A DNA stretch of 42,413 nt from Bacteroidales bacterium UBA4243 (GCA_002396205.1 DGXB01000096.1:1-42413), one strand, 5' to 3'. Shown: positions 31,879-38,863, numbered from the stretch's first letter. Translations and numbers: made by a program. Notes: generated by a model from the sequence alone, not told the origin.

Positions 31879-33855
31879 TTATTCCTCAGCGATCTTCAGT
31901 TTGTCCTCAAGGACCTTGAGGTCTTCCTTTGCCTTGTTGATTTTCTTTTCGTATTCGGCACGCATCAGTTCAGCGTTCTTGCTCTTGGCGAAGAAGCCGA
32001 TGTTGTTTTCAAGCACGGCAATCTCGTCGCGCAGCTTCTGGATGCGGGTTTGAAGCGTGTTGCGCTCGCGGCGTACCTTGTCGTTGGCGCTCGGGTCGTC
32101 CTTCCAGCTTTCCATCATCTCGCGGAACTCGTTGGTCGAGGCCTCATTCTGGTTTTTGCGCATCGTGTCGAACAAGCCGTCGATGAGTTCGCGGTACTCC
32201 TTATTAATATTGTCCTTGTGCTTCATGGGGACGTACCCAATCTCAATCCAACGTTTTTGGAAAGCCTTGATGGCCTCCATGTTCTCGTTGCGGCTTGCGC
32301 CCAATTCAAAGGCCTTGATTTCCTCCAGCAGGGCTTTCTTGGCGGCAAGGTTGGCTTCCTCCTCGGTGCGTCGACCGCTGAAGTGCTCGTTCTTGCGGTT
32401 GAAGAACGTGTCGCAAGCGGCGCGGAAACGTTTCCACACCTTGTCGGCATGGCGTTTCGGCACCGGGCCGATTGTCTTCCATTCCTCTTGGAGCTTCTTC
32501 ATCTGTTCGGTGGCCGATTTCCAGTCTGTCGATTCCATCAGGCCCTCAGCCTCGATGCAAAGTTGGGTCTTGCGTTCCAAGTTCTCAGTCTGACGATCCT
32601 TCAAGCCTGCGAAGAATGCCTTCTTCTTGGCGAAGAAAGTGTCCATCGACGAACGGAAGCGCTGCCAAATCTCCTCGTTGTCCTTCTTGCTGGCAGGACC
32701 TAATGTCTTCCAAACACCGAAAATCTCGGAGAGTTCGGTCGACTTCTTCTGCCATGCATTGACGCTGACATAATCCTCGGCGACAAGCTCCTCCGCTTTT
32801 TCGCACAGGGCTTTCTTCGCTTCGAGGTTGCCGCTTTGTTCCTCCTCTATCTTGGCATAGTGTTCGCGACGGATTTGATTAATCTTGTCGGTAGCGGCCT
32901 TGAAGCGTTCCCAGATTTCGTCCTTCTTGTCTTGTGGCACGGGACCGATCTCTTTCCAGTCCTCATGGAGTTTCTGCAACGCCTTGAAGGCCTTGGTGAT
33001 CGACTTCTCGTCCAAGAGTTCCTCGGCTTTTTCGCAGAGGTCAATCTTGGCATCAAGGTTCTTCTTCATGTCGAGGTCGCGAAGCTCGCGTCCGATCCTC
33101 ACCTTGTCGAAGAACTTCTCGACGAGGAAGTGGTAGTTGTTCCAAAGGTTGGAGTTCTCTGTTGCCGGCACAGGACCTATTTCCTTCCAACGGTCTTGCA
33201 GTGCGCGGAAGTCGTCGTAAGTCTTCTTCAGCGTGTCGTCAGAAGCGATGATATCCTTCAGTTCGTCGAGGATGGCTTGCTTCTTGGCCAGATTGTCGGC
33301 CTTTTGCTTTTCAAGGTCCTCGTTTTGCTTGGCGCGGTTGGCCTTGAAGATGCCAAAGGCAGCATTGAAACGCTGCTCGACGGGGTCTTCCACATGCTGG
33401 AAACTCTCGGCTTCGCCACCGCCTTGGAGGAACTTCTCGAGTTCGCTGTCCATATCTTCCTTGTTCAACTTATTGAAATGGAGACGGATGGCCGCGACCT
33501 TATCCTTGATGTTCTGTACATCGGCATCCTTGACGAGTTCTTCAAGCATCTCCACAAGCTGCAACTTGTTGAGGCCTTCCAAATCGGCATTGTCTTCCAC
33601 CATTTCATCCTCGTCCTGATCGGCGATTTCCGTCATTTCCGGCATCATTTCGTCGGCCACAGGGGCTGGTGTGTCGTCAAAGGACTTTGCCTCGACTCTC
33701 ACCTTGCCAGGCAGGATGTTAGGCTGGATCAGTTTGACAATCTTCTTTTTCTCATTCGCGTCAATGGCCTTCTTTGACACATTTGACGTAATCTGTTCAT
33801 TCTCAATCCCTTCCTGAGTGATGGGATTTTGATTCTGTTGTTCGTTGTTTTCCAT
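31879..33855 (-). CDS. DUF349 repeat protein
   Basis: A 658-residue cytoplasmic, highly helical protein. After an acidic, low-complexity N-terminus (about 1-110) it has about five DUF349 repeats, each with the W(K/R)xxGPVP and FRxxxDxFF pattern (DRWKEIGPVP, DWKEIGPVP, VWKTLGPAS, EWKTIGPVP, RWIEIGYVP). A C-terminal coiled coil follows (RRERNTLQTRIQKLRDEI; KKINKAKEDLKVLEDKL). DUF349 proteins are usual in Bacteroidota; the function is unknown, with links to RNA or ribosomes suggested elsewhere but not shown by this sequence. The ATG is at 33853-33855, with a -7 box about 65 bp upstream. Confidence 0.9.
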   Translation of the reverse strand: MENNEQQNQNPITQEGIENEQITSNVSKKAIDANEKKKIVKLIQPNILPGKVRVEAKSFDDTPAPVADEMMPEMTEIADQDEDEMVEDNADLEGLNKLQLVEMLEELVKDADVQNIKDKVAAIRLHFNKLNKEDMDSELEKFLQGGGEAESFQHVEDPVEQRFNAAFGIFKANRAKQNEDLEKQKADNLAKKQAILDELKDIIASDDTLKKTYDDFRALQDRWKEIGPVPATENSNLWNNYHFLVEKFFDKVRIGRELRDLDMKKNLDAKIDLCEKAEELLDEKSITKAFKALQKLHEDWKEIGPVPQDKKDEIWERFKAATDKINQIRREHYAKIEEEQSGNLEAKKALCEKAEELVAEDYVSVNAWQKKSTELSEIFGVWKTLGPASKKDNEEIWQRFRSSMDTFFAKKKAFFAGLKDRQTENLERKTQLCIEAEGLMESTDWKSATEQMKKLQEEWKTIGPVPKRHADKVWKRFRAACDTFFNRKNEHFSGRRTEEEANLAAKKALLEEIKAFELGASRNENMEAIKAFQKRWIEIGYVPMKHKDNINKEYRELIDGLFDTMRKNQNEASTNEFREMMESWKDDPSANDKVRRERNTLQTRIQKLRDEIAVLENNIGFFAKSKNAELMRAEYEKKINKAKEDLKVLEDKLKIAEE

Positions 33856-33918
33856 TTCACATAAGTTTTAAGGCGAATCGCGGCGAGACGCCCGATTAAG
33901 TTTGTACAATTAAGCCTG

Positions 33919-33926
33919 CAAATATA
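33919..33926 (-). promoter_or_regulatory. -7 box of the DUF349 gene
   Basis: TATATTTG on the minus strand, with two TTTG elements 11 and 16 bp upstream. The spacer between it and the tRNA-Ser gene (33927-34131) is AT-rich and holds nothing else recognisable apart from the tRNA promoter box. Confidence 0.5.
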
Positions 33927-34104
33927 GGAATTATTTGCAAACCAAAGCGTTTTTTTGTCGAAATCGCCATTTTATCCATATTAATTGCCAATGTCAATTT
34001 TGAACGAGGCAACGGAGACAAAAAATATACAATTGATAATCAACGAAAAACATATTTTTTTGAAAAAAAATCGCAAAAACTGATGATGGTAACGGAAAAA
34101 TGTC

Positions 34105-34112
34105 TACTTTTG
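34105..34112 (+). promoter_or_regulatory. -7 box of the tRNA pair
   Basis: TACTTTTG fits TAnnTTTG and ends 19 bp before the first base of tRNA-Ser. Confidence 0.5.
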
Positions 34113-34131
34113 CAGCGCAATTCACAGCCGA

Positions 34132-34220
34132 GGAGAGGTGGGTGAGTGGCTGAAACCAACAGTTTGCTAAACTGTCGTATCCTGCAAAGGGTACCGGGGG
34201 TTCGAATCCCCCCTTCTCCG
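34132..34220 (+). tRNA. tRNA-Ser (anticodon GCT)
   Basis: The acceptor stem pairs GGAGAGG with CTTCTCC, and the discriminator is G. The anticodon arm AGTTTGCTAAACT presents GCT, reading AGC/AGU serine codons. A long variable arm (about 20 nt) and the T-arm GGGGGTTCGAATCCCCC complete an 89-nt class II tRNA. CCA is not encoded. Confidence 0.95.
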
Positions 34221-34232
34221 CGAAGAAAGAAA

Positions 34233-34257
34233 GACGATGACGAATCGTCTTTTTTTT
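34233..34257 (+). terminator. Hairpin with T-run between the two tRNAs
   Basis: GACGAT and ATCGTC form a 6-bp stem with a 5-nt loop, followed by eight T that run into the first base of tRNA-Pro. It looks like a terminator for tRNA-Ser, yet tRNA-Pro has no visible promoter of its own. Confidence 0.6.
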
Positions 34258-34332
34258 CGGGGTATGGCGCAGTCCGGCTAGCGCACCTGCTTTGGGAGCA
34301 GGGGGTCGAAGGTTCGAATCCTTTTGCCCCGA
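34258..34332 (+). tRNA. tRNA-Pro (anticodon TGG)
   Basis: The acceptor stem pairs CGGGGTA with TGCCCCG, with discriminator A. The anticodon arm CTGCTTTGGGAGCAG presents TGG, reading CCN proline codons. The T-arm is GAAGGTTCGAATCCTTT. CCA is not encoded. It lies directly before the accessory island and is a plausible integration target. Confidence 0.95.
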
Positions 34333-34343
34333 CGGTGAAAATC

Positions 34344-34378
34344 AAGAGGTTACGAACAATCGCAACCTCTTATTTTTT
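34344..34378 (+). terminator. Rho-independent terminator after tRNA-Pro
   Basis: AAGAGGTT and AACCTCTT form a perfect 8-bp stem with a 12-nt loop, followed by TATTTTTT. It starts 12 bp after tRNA-Pro and ends the tRNA transcript. Confidence 0.85.
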
Positions 34379-34390
34379 GGCAATGAGAGA

Positions 34391-34413
34391 AATTTGCACT
34401 CAATTTGCACTCA
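34391..34413. repeat. Tandem AATTTGCACTC direct repeat next to the tRNA
   Basis: AATTTGCACTCA occurs twice in a row (34391-34402 and 34402-34413) with an 11-bp period, just behind the tRNA terminator. Arm-type integrase sites often look like this near tRNA integration sites, but no integrase gene is in the window. Confidence 0.45.
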
Positions 34414-34477
34414 GACTTTCAGCAATGGATATAATTTCAAGTATGGTTCTTTTGTGAAACTACCAATCGAGCTGAAT

Positions 34478-34563
34478 AAAAAAGCCGCCCCTTTCGAGGC
34501 GGCAAACGCAAAATTAGATAACCCACGCAAAATGGGTGCTTTTGTAAAGCGGGACAAAAGTAC
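34478..34563 (-). ncRNA. Candidate small RNA with its own promoter and terminator
   Basis: On the minus strand, a -7 box TACTTTTG (34556-34563) is followed by about 70 nt without a plausible start codon and frame. These contain a hairpin ACCCA-TTTTGCG-TGGGT and then a strong terminator (GCCGCC/GGCGGC stem, 34484-34503, and six T). The layout is that of a short independent transcript. It could also be the remnant end of a lost gene. No partner or target is evident. Confidence 0.4.
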
Positions 34564-34662
34564 AAATTTTCCAGCAATCACCAACCGTATATTATTTAAG
34601 GTGCGCATTGTTGCCCTTCCTCTCCCCTCTCTTGAACTAGCTGAGGTCTGACTGACTGACGA

Positions 34663-34895
34663 AGGGCGCGGCCATGAAGCCCGAAGAAAAGGGCTGAAAC
34701 CATCCCCGCGACCTTTGGCAGGCAGGCAGCTTTCCCGAATCCCTATCATTGCCGGAAAGGGGACGCGGATTTAGTGCGAGGACGGGAAATGAGCGCGGGA
34801 AAACGCGACCCCTTTTTAGCCGCTGGCGGACGAAGATTGCGTAAATGCCCGTAGAAAAACGGATGGGCTTCCGTGCAATCTTTGGCCGACAGCGG
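34663..34895 (+). other. Non-coding block of consecutive hairpins (candidate structured RNA or ssDNA element)
   Basis: Four nested or successive pairings are visible. AGGgCGCGG (34663-34671) pairs with CCGCGaCCT (34706-34714) around an inner AGCCC/GGGCT hairpin (34678-34695). AAAGGGGaCGCG (34756-34767) pairs with CGCGaCCCCTTT (34804-34815) and is followed by T. A 21-nt arm at 34820-34840 pairs with 34875-34895 (18 Watson-Crick pairs plus a G-U), enclosing a GCCC/GGGC hairpin. No ORF here is convincing. The rest of the 626-bp gap (34333-34958) holds the small features listed separately. Confidence 0.55.
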
Positions 34896-34939
34896 ATTAA
34901 CTTAAAAAGCCAGTCCTATAAGGCCATAGGTTTCAAGGC

Positions 34940-34971
34940 AAAAAAAAGAAGCCCTCGATTAGGAGGACTTC
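34940..34971 (-). terminator. Terminator of the minus-strand envelope-protein operon
   Basis: On the minus strand GAAGTCCTC and GAGGGCTTC form a 9-bp stem (one T-G pair), followed by eight T. The stop codon of the lipoprotein gene (34959-34961) falls in the loop. Confidence 0.8.
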
Positions 34972-35432
34972 ACCATTTTGATTACTATCGTTATGGCCGT
35001 GACGATGACGGCCAACAGGACTATCACCATACCGAAAAGAAACCAGGCTAAATTGGGCGGTTTCTTCTCGGCGGGTCTGTCCTCGATGACGACTTGCGGG
35101 AGGTAGACGGTATCGACGAAGTGGATTGGTTCCAGTTCGGCATCGTAGGCGATTGATAGCGTGTCGTCGTCGATGGAGGCTGTGAACGTGCCTTGGGGCG
35201 TGGTGACGGTGAGCGTTTCCCCATCGAGGAGCGGACGGAGCGGCATGGCCGCGCTGTCGGCCACTGGCGCGACGGGAAGGAATGTGTCGATGGCGTGTGC
35301 CTGTTCGCTCAGCAGTTCCGGGCATCGCTCGACGATGCGGCGGATGCGACGCTCGGCGCGACGCTGGGCATTGCAGGCACACAGTGCCATCGACACCGAC
35401 AACAGGAGGAAGATGATGCAGCGCGTTTTCAT
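34959..35432 (-). CDS. Lipoprotein with C-terminal membrane helix (unimolecular-spanin-like layout)
   Basis: A 157-residue protein with an N-terminal lipoprotein signal (CIIFLLLSVSMALCAC; lipid Cys20 likely) and a single C-terminal hydrophobic helix (AWFLFGMVIVLLAVIVTAIT) ending in KMVKSS. Between them is a periplasmic stretch with predicted beta strands (GETLTVTTPQGTFTASI). An outer-membrane lipid plus inner-membrane helix is the layout of unimolecular spanins, which fuse the two membranes in phage lysis; this is inference from topology, not sequence similarity. It is the last gene of the minus-strand run, 3 bp after the TM-coiled-coil gene, and is followed by a terminator. Confidence 0.75.
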   Translation of the reverse strand: MKTRCIIFLLLSVSMALCACNAQRRAERRIRRIVERCPELLSEQAHAIDTFLPVAPVADSAAMPLRPLLDGETLTVTTPQGTFTASIDDDTLSIAYDAELEPIHFVDTVYLPQVVIEDRPAEKKPPNLAWFLFGMVIVLLAVIVTAITIVIKMVKSS

Positions 35433-35435
35433 GGC

Positions 35436-35690
35436 TTACAGGTTTTCGATCAATTGCTTCAGTTCGGCGTTTTCGAGATTAAGCTGCTCGACCTGAGCCG
35501 AAAGCCCGACGATGGCACGGCGGGCCTCGGTCAGTTCGGTATAGACGCGCTTGTTTTCCTCAACCAGGTTGTAGATGGTCTGCTGCATCTCGCGGATGGT
35601 ACGGTTTTGGCGCAGCCGCGTAGCGGCGAGCCAAGAGGCGATGCCAGTGAGCGGAGCGAGCAACAGGGAGATCCATTCATAGACTGTCAT
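35436..35690 (-). CDS. Small membrane-anchored coiled-coil protein
   Basis: An 84-residue protein: one N-terminal hydrophobic helix (WISLLLAPLTGIASWLAA, about 6-23), a basic turn (TRLRQNRTIR), then a continuous coiled coil to the end (MQQTIYNLVEENKRVYTEL; LSAQVEQLNLENAELKQLIENL). Small TM-coiled-coil proteins of this kind occur beside phage lysis genes, but the sequence alone does not identify a holin or spanin. It sits 12 bp after a DUF6266 gene and 3 bp before the lipoprotein gene. The palindrome GCCGCGTAGCGGC lies within it. Confidence 0.75.
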   Translation of the reverse strand: MTVYEWISLLLAPLTGIASWLAATRLRQNRTIREMQQTIYNLVEENKRVYTELTEARRAIVGLSAQVEQLNLENAELKQLIENL

Positions 35691-35702
35691 GGCTTCAGAG
35701 GT

Positions 35703-36380
35703 TTAGGCGTTACGGCTTTTCTTTTCAGGCCTGGTCTTGATGATGAACGAGCCGAAGCCACGGAGATAGACATTCTCACCAGAGGCAGCATAGGTGAGAT
35801 AGAAGCGTACACGGTCGCCTTCCTCGCCGAAGCTGCCGACGGGGATTTGAAGGCCTTGCGTTGGTGTAATTGCATCAGTGTTGAAGATGGCGATTTTGCC
35901 CTTGGTAATGTTGTAGGCCACGACGATGAAGTTGGCTGCAGCGGGCTTGTTGACCGCTTCAGCCGAGGCTGCATCCGTGCCGAAGGCCAGTTGGCCGTCG
36001 TTTTCCTCGATGGTGCTTTCCAGCATGGCCGATTCGATGCGCTCGCCGTTACCGATACCCTCCAGAAGGGAGAGGTCGAAGGTCTTGACCTCATCCGTGA
36101 AGTCGGCACAAGCCGACAGCTGGCGGGTGAGGATGTTGCGGCGTGTCATGCCACGGGTGACACTGGGGAAAAGCGAGGCAAGCTGCTCATCGCTGAGCTG
36201 CGCGACGAGCGACTGAACCTCCTTGAAGAAAATGCGCTGTGCGGTCTGTTTGTCCGTGCGCGGGTTCCTGACCGATTGGGGCTTGCCTTTCATGTAGGCG
36301 ATGCCGTTCCACGATGAGCCGATGACGGTGCCCACCGTGCCTTTGAATCCTCCGAGGATTCCTTGCTTGATTTTTCCCAT
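35703..36380 (-). CDS. DUF6266 family protein, copy A
   Basis: A 225-residue protein that starts with the family hallmark MGKIKQGILGGFKGTVGTVI and SSWNGIAYMKG. A helical segment follows (TDKQTAQRIFFKEVQSLVAQL, then MTRRNILTRQL), then a beta-rich C-terminal half (about 95-225) that differs strongly from copies B and C. DUF6266 proteins are widespread in Bacteroidota accessory DNA and have no known role. No signal peptide or membrane helix is seen. Its start is 36 bp after the copy B stop, and it is followed at once by the two envelope-type genes, so the three are one transcription unit. Confidence 0.88.
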   Translation of the reverse strand: MGKIKQGILGGFKGTVGTVIGSSWNGIAYMKGKPQSVRNPRTDKQTAQRIFFKEVQSLVAQLSDEQLASLFPSVTRGMTRRNILTRQLSACADFTDEVKTFDLSLLEGIGNGERIESAMLESTIEENDGQLAFGTDAASAEAVNKPAAANFIVVAYNITKGKIAIFNTDAITPTQGLQIPVGSFGEEGDRVRFYLTYAASGENVYLRGFGSFIIKTRPEKKSRNA

Positions 36381-36416
36381 AGTGCTTAATTGTTTAAGTG
36401 TTGATTGTTTAATTGT

Positions 36417-37091
36417 TTAATTGTTTTTCTTCGGTGGACGGGCGGGACGCTCGTTCACGCCGATTGTGCCGAAGCCATGAGGCGTGGTGGTGGCACCCGT
36501 GCTGAGCATGAAGCCCCTGAAGGTGTCGGAGCCGATGCCGTAGGCGGCGAAGTCAACCGAAAAGGATTGCGTACCGGTTGCGCCGATGGTGGTGGTGGAA
36601 TGAACCAAGAAAATCTTTTTCTGGGTCACGTTGATGAGGAAGATGGTCGGATATTCCTCAGCATGGTTGCTGCGCCAGTCGTTCTCAGCGTTCCATGAAA
36701 TGTTAATGTTGGAGCGCGTGGCAGTAACCTCGATGGTGGGCAGGTCAGCCGTAGGCGCGTTGCCGACGGTGGCCAGCTCAGCGAGGTTGACGGACTTGCT
36801 GTCGTCGGTGACGACAGGATCCTCCGCGAGTTGCTTGGCCAGTGCATTGCGACGGGTCATGCCGACAGGCGATGACGGGAAGAGGAACTTCTGTTGTTCG
36901 TCGGACAACTGGCCGATCAGTGACAGCACTTCCTTGAAGAAAGCGCGTTGCTTGGTCTGTTTGTCCGTGCGCGGGTTCTTTACGGATTGTGGACGGCCTT
37001 TCATGTAGGCGATGCCGTTCCATGAGGAGCCGATGACGGTTCCCACTGTGCCTTTGAATCCTCCGAGGATTCCTTGCTTGATTTTTCCCAT
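36417..37091 (-). CDS. DUF6266 family protein, copy B
   Basis: A 224-residue paralogue. The first 30 residues are identical to copy A, and it shares with copy C the stretch LAELATVGNAPTADLP and the HAEEYPT(I/V)F segment, so B is closer to C in its body and closer to A at its start. The C-terminal half looks beta-rich and ends ERPARPPKKNN. It starts after a spacer with a two-unit 22-bp repeat and the terminator that follows copy C, so it may be transcribed from an unseen promoter or by read-through. Function unknown. Confidence 0.88.
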   Translation of the reverse strand: MGKIKQGILGGFKGTVGTVIGSSWNGIAYMKGRPQSVKNPRTDKQTKQRAFFKEVLSLIGQLSDEQQKFLFPSSPVGMTRRNALAKQLAEDPVVTDDSKSVNLAELATVGNAPTADLPTIEVTATRSNINISWNAENDWRSNHAEEYPTIFLINVTQKKIFLVHSTTTIGATGTQSFSVDFAAYGIGSDTFRGFMLSTGATTTPHGFGTIGVNERPARPPKKNN

Positions 37092-37137
37092 AGTGCTTGA
37101 TGTTTTTAGGTGGCTTTTGAGCCGTTTTTGATTTTGA

Positions 37138-37178
37138 GGAGTTGAGTAAGACTTGAATAGGAGTTGAGTAAGACTTGA
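37138..37178. repeat. Two-unit 22-bp direct repeat before DUF6266 copy B
   Basis: GGAGTTGAGTAAGACTTGA occurs at 37138-37156 and 37160-37178, with a 22-bp period (about two helical turns). It lies 47 bp before the copy B start on the minus strand, a position suited to a regulator site; no TAnnTTTG box is seen there. Confidence 0.6.
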
Positions 37179-37198
37179 CCCCTATTGGAAAGGCCCTT

Positions 37199-37227
37199 AA
37201 AAAAGCCGTCCCGAAGGGCGGCTTTTT
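37199..37227 (-). terminator. Terminator after DUF6266 copy C
   Basis: AGCCGCCC and its near-complement GGGACGGCT form a stem with a TTCG-type loop, with an A-run on one side and a T-run on the other. It ends 20 bp after the copy C stop and works on both strands. Confidence 0.8.
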
Positions 37228-37247
37228 CGGGCTGTTGAAAGAGCCTT

Positions 37248-37913
37248 TTATCGGTTCTTTCGGGCGGGACGATTGGTAACGCCCATTGTGCCGAAGCCAA
37301 CGAGGGCGATTTTGGAGCCGTTCAGGAGCATGAAGCCGCTGAAGGTGTCTGTGGCTTCGCCGTAGGCGGACAGGGTGGCGTTGAACGACACGGAGCCGGA
37401 TGCACCGAGGGCGGCTGTTGAGTTGACCAAAAAGACCTTCTTCTTGGTGACGTTGGCAACGAATACCGTGGGGTATTCCTCGGCATGGGCGGTGCGGATG
37501 TCGCTGGCACCGTCCCAAGAGATGGCGAGGTTGGCGCCATCGGCGGCGAGGGTGACGGCGGGCAGGTCAGCCGTAGGCGCATTGCCGACGGTGGCCAGTT
37601 CTGCGAGGTCGACGCTCTTGGTATCGCCATCGACGACGGAAGCGGCGGCGATCTGCTGCGTCAGCAGGTTGCGACGGGTCATGCCCTTGGGCGTTGACGG
37701 AAAGAGGAAGTTCAGTTGCTCGTTGGAGAATTGGCCAGCGAGATCCCGGACTTCCTTGAAAAAGGTGCGCTGGGTCTGTTGGCCAGCGGTCTTCGGGTTT
37801 TTGATGGATTGGGCGATACCGCGCATGTAGCTGATACCGTTCCATGAGGAACCGATGACGGTTCCCACCTTACCTTTGAATCCTCCGAGGATTCCTTGCT
37901 TGATTTTTCCCAT
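37248..37913 (-). CDS. DUF6266 family protein, copy C
   Basis: A 221-residue paralogue, first of the minus-strand run. The N-terminus MGKIKQGILGGFKGKVGTVI is almost identical to A and B; the middle diverges (AGQQTQRTFFKEVRDLAGQF) and the beta-rich C-terminal half resembles B only in part, ending NRPARKNR. It has a long leader (about 165 nt) from a -7 box at 38080, containing two hairpins, and is followed by its own terminator. Function unknown. Confidence 0.88.
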   Translation of the reverse strand: MGKIKQGILGGFKGKVGTVIGSSWNGISYMRGIAQSIKNPKTAGQQTQRTFFKEVRDLAGQFSNEQLNFLFPSTPKGMTRRNLLTQQIAAASVVDGDTKSVDLAELATVGNAPTADLPAVTLAADGANLAISWDGASDIRTAHAEEYPTVFVANVTKKKVFLVNSTAALGASGSVSFNATLSAYGEATDTFSGFMLLNGSKIALVGFGTMGVTNRPARKNR

Positions 37914-38005
37914 AGTGTTTGATTGTTTTTGGGGGTTAGAAAATGAGTGGATTGACGCGGGACTGCGGGACGCGAGACGCGGGACGCGAGTCCCAGTTCT
38001 GAAAT

Positions 38006-38087
38006 AGAAGCCCTGCGACGAGATAATCTTTGTATTGTTTTTTTTGTGTTCGAGGCAGGGCTTTCTGAGGTCAGCGGGGCAAAAATA
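38006..38087 (-). promoter_or_regulatory. Promoter box and leader hairpin for DUF6266 copy C
   Basis: On the minus strand, TATTTTTG (38080-38087) fits TAnnTTTG. The transcript would then contain GCCCTGC (38055-38061) pairing with GCAGGGC (38011-38017 region) across a 40-nt loop, and further on a GGGAC/GTCCC hairpin near 37980-37994. The spacer 37914-38206 holds nothing else except the divergent plus-strand promoter. Confidence 0.45.
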
Positions 38088-38174
38088 TGATTAAAGACGG
38101 ATATAAGTGGAAATAAGGCCGATTCGTGCCTTTACTTGCCTTTTGTGGCTGACTTTCAGGCGGAAAAGTAGGTC

Positions 38175-38182
38175 TATTTTTG
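38175..38182 (+). promoter_or_regulatory. -7 box of the thermonuclease-M15 operon
   Basis: TATTTTTG fits TAnnTTTG and lies 24 bp before the ATG at 38207, divergent from the box at 38080. Confidence 0.55.
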
Positions 38183-38206
38183 CAACGCATCTAAAAACAA
38201 CAGATT

Positions 38207-38863
38207 ATGAAGAGGTTTTTGATTGTGGCGGCTGCGCTTCTTATGCTTTCTTGCAGCTGCCGAGAGGGAATGGAAAGCGAACTCCCCCGGCCTTCGGCCA
38301 CCCCCTCAGAGAGGGGGAAGGAGAGCCGCGTAGCGGCGACGGTTACGGGCATCATCTCAGGGAATGACGGTGAGCGTGTGCAATTGAAGGTGAGCCGTAT
38401 TGTGGACGGTGACACCTTTGAGGGGCATATCGTGACGAGCGGCGGAGGCCGCACGGCAGCACCTCAATCTGGTGTCGGCGGATGGTGGTCACAGCAAATG
38501 GCGGTGACTGTCATACGGATCAATGGCATCGATGCGCCGGAGCGCGGGCAGTTCTTTGGGGATGTGGCGAAGGCGCATCTTCATTGGTTGGTGAGCGGAA
38601 AGACGGTAGTCTTGAAGCTGAAGCAACGCGACCAGTACGGCCGATGGATAGCGACGGCGTATGCCGACGGTATGGATGTCGGCGCGGAAATGCTGAAGGA
38701 GGGTTTGGCTTGGCATTACGAACAATATGACAACAGCGTTGTCTATGCTCAGCTGGAAGCTGAGGCGAAGCGAGCCGGATGCGGTTTGTGGTGTGATGAG
38801 CGAGCCGTACCCCCTTGGGAATGGAGAAAGATGAGCAAATATGAACGCGACACATACAGATAG
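38207..38863 (+). CDS. Thermonuclease (SNase-like) lipoprotein
   Basis: A 218-residue lipoprotein (signal MKRFLIVAAALLMLSC; lipid Cys16) with a staphylococcal-nuclease-type domain from about residue 57. The catalytic pattern is kept: VDGDT (D67/D69), R104 and D109-A-P-E112 in RINGIDAPERG, and R146 in RDQYGRW. SNase enzymes cut DNA and RNA with Ca2+. The stretch between the lipid Cys and the domain (about 25-45) is encoded by palindromic GC-rich DNA (GGCCTTCGGCC, CCCCCTCAGAGAGGGGG) that looks like an in-frame inserted repeat; a second loop, GGGRTAAPQSGVGGWW, is also unusual. It is probably anchored in the outer membrane or periplasm, and it is co-transcribed with the M15 gene 9 bp downstream. 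Confidence 0.9.
   Translation: MKRFLIVAAALLMLSCSCREGMESELPRPSATPSERGKESRVAATVTGIISGNDGERVQLKVSRIVDGDTFEGHIVTSGGGRTAAPQSGVGGWWSQQMAVTVIRINGIDAPERGQFFGDVAKAHLHWLVSGKTVVLKLKQRDQYGRWIATAYADGMDVGAEMLKEGLAWHYEQYDNSVVYAQLEAEAKRAGCGLWCDERAVPPWEWRKMSKYERDTYR

Noticed and set aside
34411..34749. 112-residue minus-strand ORF
   Set aside because: It crosses a strong terminator and the hairpin block and has no recognisable protein features.
35703..37913. Diversity-generating retroelement
   Set aside because: No reverse transcriptase or template/variable repeat pair is in the window; the mosaic concerns gene bodies, not adenine positions.
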